Below, piece by piece: positions 1 through 4,706 of a DNA stretch of 5,717 nt. The stretch comes from DASZFV01 sp036494575. Lineage in GTDB: Bacteria; Myxococcota_A; Polyangia; Fen-1088. The stretch lies in NCBI GenBank assembly GCA_036494575.1, contig DASXOE010000114.1, forward strand, positions 1 through 5,717. Reading direction: 5' to 3'. The notes below the pieces were generated by a model that did no database searches, was not told the origin of the DNA, and saw nothing but the letters and a program-made list of their open reading frames with translations. The position numbers and the translations under genes are program-made. Position 1 is the stretch's first letter, and each line of letters opens with the position of its first letter.

Positions 1-1448
1 CCGCCGCCGCCTGCGCCGCGTTCGCCGCGCTCGCCGGCTGCGCGCGGGCGCCCGACGACGGTCTTCTGCGCGTGCGGCGCGCCGGCGTGCTGCGCTGGGG
101 GGGCGACCTCCAGGGAGGCGAACCCTATGCCTACGAGGACCCGGCCCGGCCGGGGCACCTCGTGGGATTCGAGGCTGAGCTCGCCGAATCGTTGGCGCGC
201 GCGCTCGGCGTGCGGGCTGAGTTCGTGCAGAACGACTGGTCGACGCTCGTGCCGTCGCTCGAGCGCGGCACCTTCGACGTCGCGCTCAACGGCCTCGAGG
301 TCACGCCGGCGCGCGCGGCGCGCGTCGCGTTCACGCGTCCCTACTATCTGTTCTCGGAGCGGCTCGTCGCGCGCACGGGCGACGCGCGCGTGCGCGACCT
401 GGCGTCGCTTCGCGGGTTGCGCGTGGGCACGCTCGCGAATTCTCAGGCCTGGGACTTGCTCCTCGCCGCGGGCGCCGTCGCCCTTCCCTACGAGGGCGTC
501 GACGAGCCCTTCGCCGATCTCGCGGCCGGGCGCACCGACGCCGTCCTCATGGACGACATCATCGTCGACCGCTACGCGGGCCGGCACGCCGGCCTGCGCG
601 CCGTCGGCGACGTCGCCGAGGGACGCTACGCCGCCGCCGTGCGCGCCGACGACCACGCGCTCGCCCGCGCGCTCGACGACGCCGTCGGGGGCCTCGTCGC
701 GCGCGGCGGGCTGAGCGAGATCCTCGCCCGCTACAGGCTCGACGCCCCGCGCGAGGTCGGGCTCGCGACGGCGGCGGCCCCGGCGCCGCCGCCCGCGCTC
801 GCGCCCTCGTCTCGCCTCGACGGCCACGAGCTCGTGCTCTTCCTCGAGGGAGCGCTCGTGACGCTCGCGATCTCCGCGGCGGCGATGGCGCTCGCCGTCG
901 TGCTCGGCCTCGCGCTCGCCCTCGCGCGCCACGCGCTGCCGCGCCTGGGCCGACTCGCGACCGTCTACGTCGAGCTCTTCCGGGGCACGCCGGTGCTGCT
1001 CCAGCTCTTCGTGATCTACTACGGCCTCGCGGGTGTGGTCGCGCTCCCGCCGTGGTGCGCCGCCGTGCTGGGCCTCGGCCTCAACTACGCCGCCTACGAG
1101 GCCGAGATCTACCGCGCCGGCCTGGCCGCGGTCCCGCGCGGGCAGATGGAGGCGGCCTGGGCGCTCGGCATGAGCACGCCGCTCGCGCTCCGCCGCATCA
1201 TCGTGCCGCAGGCGCTGCGCGTCGCCCTGCCCGGCATGACGAACGACTTCATCGCGCTGCTCAAGGACAGCTCGCTCGTGTCCGTCATCACCGTGGTCGA
1301 GCTCACGAAGCGCATGACGATCGCGGCCGTCGATTTGCGCGGTTGGCTCGCGCCCGGCGCGCTCTGCGCCGCGCTCTACTTCGCGATGAGCTACCCGCTG
1401 TCGCGCCTGGCCCGTCGCCTCGAACGGCGTTTAGGTGGTACTCAATAG
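1..1448 (+). CDS. Polar amino acid ABC transporter, substrate-binding/permease fusion lipoprotein (5' partial)
   Basis: Likely role: captures a polar amino acid outside the inner membrane and passes it through its own permease domain, powered by an ATPase such as the one at 2178-2855. The frame is open to the left edge (first full codon at 3). Codons 3-41 read as a signal peptide core ending in lipobox L-A-G-C (Cys at 39-41), so the GTG at 72 is not the true start. About 75-735 is an SBP_bac_3 domain (GFEAELAESLARALG, VTPARAARVAFTRPYY, GRTDAVLMDD). An Ala/Pro linker follows (about 738-820). From about 834 comes a HisM/GlnP-type permease with several hydrophobic segments, ELFRGTPVLLQLFVIYYGL and the ATPase-coupling EAA loop (EAAWALGM...IIVPQAL, about 1149-1211). 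It resembles GlnP-type fusions. The exact substrate cannot be read. The 8-nt gap to crcB suggests cotranscription. Confidence 0.9.
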   Translation, partial: AAACAAFAALAGCARAPDDGLLRVRRAGVLRWGGDLQGGEPYAYEDPARPGHLVGFEAELAESLARALGVRAEFVQNDWSTLVPSLERGTFDVALNGLEVTPARAARVAFTRPYYLFSERLVARTGDARVRDLASLRGLRVGTLANSQAWDLLLAAGAVALPYEGVDEPFADLAAGRTDAVLMDDIIVDRYAGRHAGLRAVGDVAEGRYAAAVRADDHALARALDDAVGGLVARGGLSEILARYRLDAPREVGLATAAAPAPPPALAPSSRLDGHELVLFLEGALVTLAISAAAMALAVVLGLALALARHALPRLGRLATVYVELFRGTPVLLQLFVIYYGLAGVVALPPWCAAVLGLGLNYAAYEAEIYRAGLAAVPRGQMEAAWALGMSTPLALRRIIVPQALRVALPGMTNDFIALLKDSSLVSVITVVELTKRMTIAAVDLRGWLAPGALCAALYFAMSYPLSRLARRLERRLGGTQ

Positions 1449-1453
1449 GGGAG
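1447..1453 (+). promoter_or_regulatory. Ribosome binding site of crcB
   Basis: AGGGGAG begins inside the TAG stop of the permease gene and ends 3 nt before the ATG at 1457. The spacing is short, but this is the only purine-rich stretch in front of that ATG. It supports starting crcB here and translation directly after the upstream gene. Confidence 0.5.
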
Positions 1454-1456
1454 CCA

Positions 1457-1840
1457 ATGGGGCTTTTTTTTCTGGTGTGTCTCGGTGGCGCCGCCGGCAC
1501 GGCGGCCCGCTACCTCTTGGGCGTGTCGATCCAGGCCGCGTTCGGGCCGACGTTTCCGATGGGCACGCTCAGCGTCAACCTCATCGGTTCGTTCTTCATC
1601 TCGATGCTGATGTACCTCGGCGTCGACAAGGGGCTCATCTCGACGCCCCTGCGGATCGTCCTGTGCACGGGCGTCATGGGCGGCTTCACGACTTACTCCA
1701 GCTTCAACTTCGAGACGATGCGCTTGCTCCAGCAGGGCTCGGTCCTGCTCGGGTTCGTCAACGTCGGCGCCACGCTCGCGGGATGTCTGCTCACGGGCGC
1801 GCTCGGGCTGCTCGCGGGCCGCTTGATCGGAGGGATGTGA
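1457..1840 (+). CDS. crcB: Fluoride channel CrcB/FluC
   Basis: A 127-aa inner-membrane protein of the CrcB/Fluc family, small dual-topology dimeric channels that let fluoride leak out of the cytoplasm. Family motifs are in order: GGAAGTAARYLL (residues 10-21), GTLSVNLIGSFF (36-47, with the TM2 Asn at 41) and GVMGGFTTYSSFNFET (72-87, the broken TM3 that carries the central Na+ site and the Phe box). Four hydrophobic segments and the length are normal. The start is the ATG after AGGGGAG; the TGA stop shares its A with the next ATG. Odd points: an eight-T run in codons 3-5, and Tyr80 where the first Phe-box residue is usually Phe. The gene sits between the permease and ATPase genes of an amino acid transporter. 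No fluoride riboswitch fits in the 8-nt gap before it; one could lie upstream of the operon, outside the window. Confidence 0.95.
   Translation: MGLFFLVCLGGAAGTAARYLLGVSIQAAFGPTFPMGTLSVNLIGSFFISMLMYLGVDKGLISTPLRIVLCTGVMGGFTTYSSFNFETMRLLQQGSVLLGFVNVGATLAGCLLTGALGLLAGRLIGGM
1829..1834 (+). promoter_or_regulatory. Ribosome binding site of the DUF190 gene
   Basis: GGAGGG lies 5 nt before the ATG at 1840, within the last codons of crcB. This near-consensus site fixes the start of the DUF190 gene and fits the TGATG stop/start overlap. Confidence 0.65.
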
Positions 1841-2181
1841 TGAGATCACTCGAGGGAACGCAGGTGCTCGTCCGCATCTTCATCGGCGAGTCGGATCAGT
1901 GGCATCACCAGCCGCTGCACGTCGCCCTTCTCGCGCGGCTGCGCCAGGAAGGCTTCAGCGGGGCCACCGTCACGCGCGGCGTCGCGGGGTTCGGCGCGCA
2001 CAGCCTCATCCACACGGCCAACATCCTGCGCCTGTCGCAGGACCTGCCCGTGATCGTCGAGGTCGTCGACACCGAGGCGCAGGTGGAGCTGCTCAAGCCC
2101 ATCCTCGACGAGATGGTCGCCGAGGGCCTCGTGACGATGGAGAAGGTGACCGTGCTCCGCTACGAGCCCGGGCGCACGTGA
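1840..2181 (+). CDS. DUF190 family protein (PII-like fold)
   Basis: A 113-aa soluble protein of the DUF190 family (Pfam PF02641), with no signal peptide or membrane segment. Family hallmarks are visible: VRIFIGESDQW (residues 11-21), the glycine-rich GFSGATVTRGVAGFG (38-52), LSQDLPVIVEVVDTE (65-79) and a C-terminal VTMEKVTVLRY (98-108). Known structures of the family have a ferredoxin-like, PII-like fold; the biochemical function is not established. DUF190 genes are often beside or fused to crcB, so a regulatory or accessory role for the fluoride channel is plausible but inferred. The ATG shares one base with the crcB stop and has a strong ribosome site, pointing to translational coupling. 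The stop lies inside the GTGA overlap with the ATPase gene. Confidence 0.93.
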   Translation: MRSLEGTQVLVRIFIGESDQWHHQPLHVALLARLRQEGFSGATVTRGVAGFGAHSLIHTANILRLSQDLPVIVEVVDTEAQVELLKPILDEMVAEGLVTMEKVTVLRYEPGRT

Positions 2182-2855
2182 TCGAGGCCGTCGGCCTCAC
2201 GAAGAGCCTCGGCGGGCGCACCGTGCTCGACGGCGTCTCGCTGCGCGTGCGCGCGGGCGAGGCGGTCGCGGTCATGGGCCCGTCGGGCGTCGGGAAGACG
2301 ACGCTCTTGCGTTGCCTCGACGGGCTCGAGCGGGCCGACGCGGGCACCGTGCGCGTGGGCGACGACGCGTTCGGGCCGGGGGCGCCCGATTACGATCGCG
2401 CCGTCGCGCGCGTGCGGCGGCGCATCGGCTTCGTCTTCCAGCGCTGGGAGCTCTTCCCGCACCTCACCGTGCTCGAGAACGTCGTCGAGGCGCCCGTCCA
2501 CGTGGCCCGCCGCGCGCCCGAAGCGGCGGCGCGCGAGGCGCGCGCGCTGCTCGAGCGCGTGGGCATCGCGGCGCGCGCCCACGCCCGCCCGCACGAGCTC
2601 TCGGGCGGCGAGCAGCAACGCGCGGCCATCGCGCGCGCCCTGGCCCTCGCGCCCGCGGCGCTGCTCATGGACGAGGCCACGAGCGCGCTCGACGCCGAGC
2701 GCGTCGGCGATCTCGTGGCGCTCTTGCGCGGGCTCTGCGCAGACGGCCTCGCGCTGCTCTTCGTGACGCACGACGAACAGTTCGCGCGCGCTCTCGGGAC
2801 GCGCGTCACGACGTTGCGCGACGGCACGCTTAACGAGGGTCCGCCGCGCGCTTGA
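2178..2855 (+). CDS. Amino acid ABC transporter ATP-binding protein (GlnQ/HisP-type)
   Basis: A 225-aa cytoplasmic ATPase expected to power the SBP-permease fusion encoded at the start of the window. All core motifs are present: Walker A GPSGVGKTT (residues 34-42), Q-loop Gln88 in GFVFQ, the subfamily-typical LFPHLTVLENV (92-102), signature LSGGEQQR (141-148), Walker B ALLMDEATSALD (161-172, catalytic Glu166) and switch His198 in FVTHD. DEAT replaces the usual DEPT. The A-loop position, aromatic in GlnQ (KHFG) and HisP (KRYG), is Leu11 (KSLG). The GTG start at 2178 overlaps the DUF190 stop as GTGA and no clear ribosome site precedes it, so translation probably depends on coupling. Starting farther upstream would add residues with no match to ABC ATPases. 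Slightly short for the family (about 240-250 aa) but complete. Confidence 0.93.
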   Translation: MIEAVGLTKSLGGRTVLDGVSLRVRAGEAVAVMGPSGVGKTTLLRCLDGLERADAGTVRVGDDAFGPGAPDYDRAVARVRRRIGFVFQRWELFPHLTVLENVVEAPVHVARRAPEAAAREARALLERVGIAARAHARPHELSGGEQQRAAIARALALAPAALLMDEATSALDAERVGDLVALLRGLCADGLALLFVTHDEQFARALGTRVTTLRDGTLNEGPPRA

Positions 2856-2931
2856 CGCGAAGGTGAATCCCGACGCGCTTCAGCAACCGCCGCGGGCCCG
2901 CCGCTCGGAACCGCGGTACACTGAGGAAATA
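2856..2931 (+). promoter_or_regulatory. Spacer likely holding the toxin-antitoxin promoter/operator
   Basis: This 76-nt gap separates the ABC ATPase from the antitoxin. It contains two CCGCGG palindromes (2890-2895 and 2911-2916) whose centres are 21 bp apart, about two helical turns, each preceded by AACCGC-like sequence. A -10-like TACACT follows at 2917-2922 with no convincing -35. Type II modules are usually autoregulated from such a position. The assignment rests on location and symmetry only, and CCGCGG arises often by chance in GC-rich DNA. Confidence 0.25.
2923..2928 (+). promoter_or_regulatory. Ribosome binding site of the antitoxin
   Basis: GAGGAA lies 3 nt before the ATG at 2932. 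It favours this ATG over the in-frame GTG at 2863, which would add 23 residues with no match to the family. Confidence 0.5.
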
Positions 2932-3177
2932 ATGACCGCCGCTGCGAAACAGATTTTCGAGGCCGCGCTCAAGCTCGAACCTGGCGAGCGTGAACGTCTT
3001 GCCGAGGCGCTGTGGCAGAGCATCGAACAACACGGCGACGTCGAAGAGGCCTGGGCGGGGGAGGTCAAGCAGCGCATCGCGGCTGCCGACGCCGGCGAGA
3101 TCGATTCGACATCGTGGGATGAAGCACGCGACGAGCTGCTCGACGAGCTGAAGCAAATCCACTCGCGTGGTCGGTAA
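2932..3177 (+). CDS. Type II antitoxin, addiction module component family
   Basis: An 81-aa, mostly helical, acidic protein resembling the addiction-module component family (TIGR02574 / PF09720), the labile partner that neutralises a RelE/ParE toxin. The diagnostic part is FEAALKLEPGERERLAEALW (residues 9-28), matching the family pattern of a helix, an L-x-P/S-x-E-R turn and L-A-E-x-L. A Trp-rich acidic segment follows (EEAWAGEVKQRIAAADAGEI, 38-57), then a C-terminal helix that probably wraps the toxin. It has no obvious helix-turn-helix, so DNA binding for autoregulation is not evident. The end overlaps the toxin gene by 11 nt in another frame, the usual coupled arrangement. A/T-richer codons than the ABC genes hint at separate acquisition. 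Confidence 0.85.
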   Translation: MTAAAKQIFEAALKLEPGERERLAEALWQSIEQHGDVEEAWAGEVKQRIAAADAGEIDSTSWDEARDELLDELKQIHSRGR

Positions 3178-3505
3178 ACGCCCGCATCGGATCCTCCGGC
3201 CGGCGCGCCTCGAGCTCCGCGCCGCGGCTCGCAAGTACGAGTACGAACGCGAAGGCCTCGGTCAGAGATTCGCGCTCTCGGTCGAGGAGGCCGTCAAGGA
3301 TGTCGTCGCACATCCGGTCCGCTGGCCGTTCATGCCATCGGTACCGGAGGAGCTCGGCGTGCGCCACCGCCTCGTCGAGGATTTCCCATTCCAGATCCTG
3401 TATCGCGTGGTCGAGGACGATCTTGTCGAGATCGTCGCCATCAAGCACACAAAGCGACACCCTCGATACTGGGCATCGCGCCTCGGTGCCGGCCCTCGAC
3501 GGTGA
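3167..3505 (+). CDS. RelE/ParE family toxin
   Basis: A 112-aa basic protein of the RelE/ParE superfamily, whose members cleave ribosome-bound mRNA (RelE) or poison gyrase (ParE). Sequence alone does not say which. Visible family features: an N-terminal helix pair with KYEYEREGLGQRF (residues 23-35), HPVRWP (49-54), the central strand region VRHRLVEDFPFQILYRVVED (65-84), and the closing VEIVAIKHTKRHPRYWASR (87-105), typical of modules paired with this antitoxin family. The chosen start is GTG at 3167, inside the antitoxin gene; no better in-frame start precedes the conserved region. No strong ribosome site is seen, fitting translation coupled to the antitoxin. The gene looks intact. It ends 28 nt from the convergent propeller gene with no clear terminator between. 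Confidence 0.88.
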   Translation: MVGKRPHRILRPARLELRAAARKYEYEREGLGQRFALSVEEAVKDVVAHPVRWPFMPSVPEELGVRHRLVEDFPFQILYRVVEDDLVEIVAIKHTKRHPRYWASRLGAGPRR

Positions 3506-3533
3506 CATGGAGATATTGTCAACGAGGAAATCA

Positions 3534-4652
3534 TCACGGCGCGAGGCGCCCAATCTTGTTCCCGATGCTCTCGGTGAACCAGAGGTTGCCGTCCGGGCCC
3601 ACGACGATGAGGGCCGGGAAGGCATGCGCCGTCGGCAGCGGGTAGCTCTTCGCCTCGCCGGCGGTCGTCATGCGGATGAGCTGGTTCCCCATCTGCTCGG
3701 TGATCCAAAGGTAGCCGTCGGCGCGCTTCGTGAGCGAGACGGGGCTCGCCGCGCCCGTGGGCATGACCGGAAACTCCGCGATTAGGCCGGCGGGCGTCGA
3801 ACGCCCGATCTGGTGGCCAGCGCCCTCGGCGAACCACAGGTTGCCGTCCGGGCCCACGGCGATGCCGACCGGGCCGCTGCCGGCTGAGGGGCACATGTAG
3901 TCCGTGATCTGGCCCCCTGGCTTGATGTAGCCGACCTTGCCGAAGGCTTCCGTGAACCAGACGTTCCCGTCCGGACCGGCCACGATGTACGAGGGATAGC
4001 TCTGGGGCGTTGCGATCGCGAACTCGGTGAACGTTCCCGTGGGCGTGACGCGGCCGATCTTGTTGGTGTCCGCTTCGGTGAACCAGAGGTTGCCGTCGGG
4101 TCCCGCGGCGATGCCCTCGAGGTTGGGATCCTTCGTGGGCACGTCGAATTCTGTCAGCGCGCCCGCGGGCGTGATGCGGCCGATCTTGCCGCCGTACTCC
4201 TCCGTGAACCAGAGGTTCCCGTCGGGTCCCGCGGTGATGGCGAACGGGTCGCTCGTGGCCGCGGGGATCGCGAACTCGGTGATCGCGCCCGCGGGCGTGA
4301 TGCGGCCGATCTTGCCGGCGACGAGCTCCGTGAACCAAAGCGCGCCGTCCGGACCGAGCGTGATGCCCCAGGGCGAGCTCGCCGGCGTCGGCACGTCGAA
4401 CTCGGTGAACGGACCGGCCGGTGGCGTCTCGATGGCGACGTCGGGCACGCGATCGGCCGGGGCGTCGGGCGCCTCTGGCGCGGCCGAAGAGTCTGGCGTG
4501 GCCGGCCCATCCGCCGCGCCCGCCGCGTCGGCGTCTCGAGGCGACGCGTCGGCAGCTCCATCGGGCGCAGCCGAGCCAGAGGGGCCCGACCCACAAGCCG
4601 CGAAGAGCATCGCAACCGCTGGCCCTCCCCAGCGCTGGAACCGTGTGCGCAT
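3534..4652 (-). CDS. Vgb-like seven-bladed beta-propeller lipoprotein
   Basis: A 372-aa secreted protein. Residues 1-20 form a short lipoprotein signal (RFQRW, hydrophobic core, lipobox-like FAAC with Cys20; Phe at -3 is not the commonest residue). Residues 21-81 are an Asp/Ala/Pro/Ser-rich linker, probably an unfolded tether. Residues 82-372 hold seven repeats of about 42 aa with core GPDGNLWFTE...NKIGRITPAG, the pattern of virginiamycin B lyase-like (Vgb/streptogramin lyase) propellers. Annotation pipelines often name such proteins virginiamycin B lyase, but the only histidines are His280 and His343. These are not one blade apart as I recall for the catalytic pair in staphylococcal Vgb, so lyase activity is doubtful; a surface binding role is more likely. 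Blade 6 (about 291-332) is the most diverged. Two tandem TGA stops end it. The ATG at 4652 is preceded by a structured region. Confidence 0.85.
   Translation of the reverse strand: MRTRFQRWGGPAVAMLFAACGSGPSGSAAPDGAADASPRDADAAGAADGPATPDSSAAPEAPDAPADRVPDVAIETPPAGPFTEFDVPTPASSPWGITLGPDGALWFTELVAGKIGRITPAGAITEFAIPAATSDPFAITAGPDGNLWFTEEYGGKIGRITPAGALTEFDVPTKDPNLEGIAAGPDGNLWFTEADTNKIGRVTPTGTFTEFAIATPQSYPSYIVAGPDGNVWFTEAFGKVGYIKPGGQITDYMCPSAGSGPVGIAVGPDGNLWFAEGAGHQIGRSTPAGLIAEFPVMPTGAASPVSLTKRADGYLWITEQMGNQLIRMTTAGEAKSYPLPTAHAFPALIVVGPDGNLWFTESIGNKIGRLAP
3537..4409 (-). repeat. Tandem ~126-nt repeats encoding propeller blades
   Basis: The blade repeats are visible as DNA. A block reading on the + strand as GTGAACCAGAGGTTGCCGTC, or a close variant, recurs near 3575, 3830, 3954, 4079, 4203 and 4330, at steps of about 123-127 nt (one double step where blade 6 has diverged). 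One stretch of 34 nt is identical at 4158-4191 and 4284-4317, exactly 126 nt apart. This suggests recent duplication or gene conversion between the first blades. Confidence 0.85.
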
Positions 4653-4655
4653 CGT

Positions 4656-4676
4656 GTCTATCTATCTTCCATAGAC
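4656..4676 (-). promoter_or_regulatory. Inverted repeat over the ribosome site of the propeller gene
   Basis: Perfect 6-nt arms GTCTAT (4656-4661) and ATAGAC (4671-4676) flank a 9-nt spacer. In the minus-strand transcript the loop contains GGAAGA, the only Shine-Dalgarno-like sequence before the ATG at 4652, about 12 nt away. It could be an RNA hairpin that presents or hides the ribosome site, or a DNA operator. The patch is A/T-rich compared with its surroundings. The symmetry is certain; the function is inferred. Confidence 0.35.
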
Positions 4677-4706
4677 GGGGCCGGCGAGCTTTTCAGGCCG
4701 CGCCCC
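4677..4706 (-). terminator. GC-rich hairpin after the M16 peptidase gene
   Basis: GGGGC-CGGC (4677-4685) pairs with GCCG-C-GCCCC (4697-4706) as a 9-bp stem with one bulged base and an 11-nt loop. It begins at the last base of the peptidase stop codon. On the minus strand no T-run follows, so it is not a standard intrinsic terminator. It may slow or partly end transcription, protect the upstream mRNA 3' end, or be chance pairing in GC-rich DNA. Confidence 0.3.

Noticed and set aside
72..74. GTG as the start codon of the SBP-permease gene
   Set aside because: The frame stays open to the left edge and the upstream codons form a lipoprotein signal ending in LAGC, so the start is outside the window.
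1449..1456. Fluoride riboswitch in front of crcB
   Set aside because: Only 8 nt separate the genes and nothing like the riboswitch pseudoknot is seen nearby.
2520..2585. Dense GCGCGC alternation within the ATPase gene
   Set aside because: Explained by Ala/Arg codons in a GC-rich gene; no ordered repeat unit or symmetry beyond that.
2852..2857. TTGACG as a -35 box for the toxin-antitoxin genes
   Set aside because: It overlaps the ATPase stop and has no acceptable -10 at 16-18 nt; the TACACT element is about 60 nt away.
3506..3533. Bidirectional terminator between the toxin and propeller genes
   Set aside because: No stem of useful length or T-run is visible in these 28 nt.
3262..4596. Long minus-strand open frame (444 codons) overlapping toxin and propeller genes
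   Set aside because: It is the shifted frame of the propeller repeats, rich in Arg/Gly/His with no family motif, and runs antisense through the toxin.
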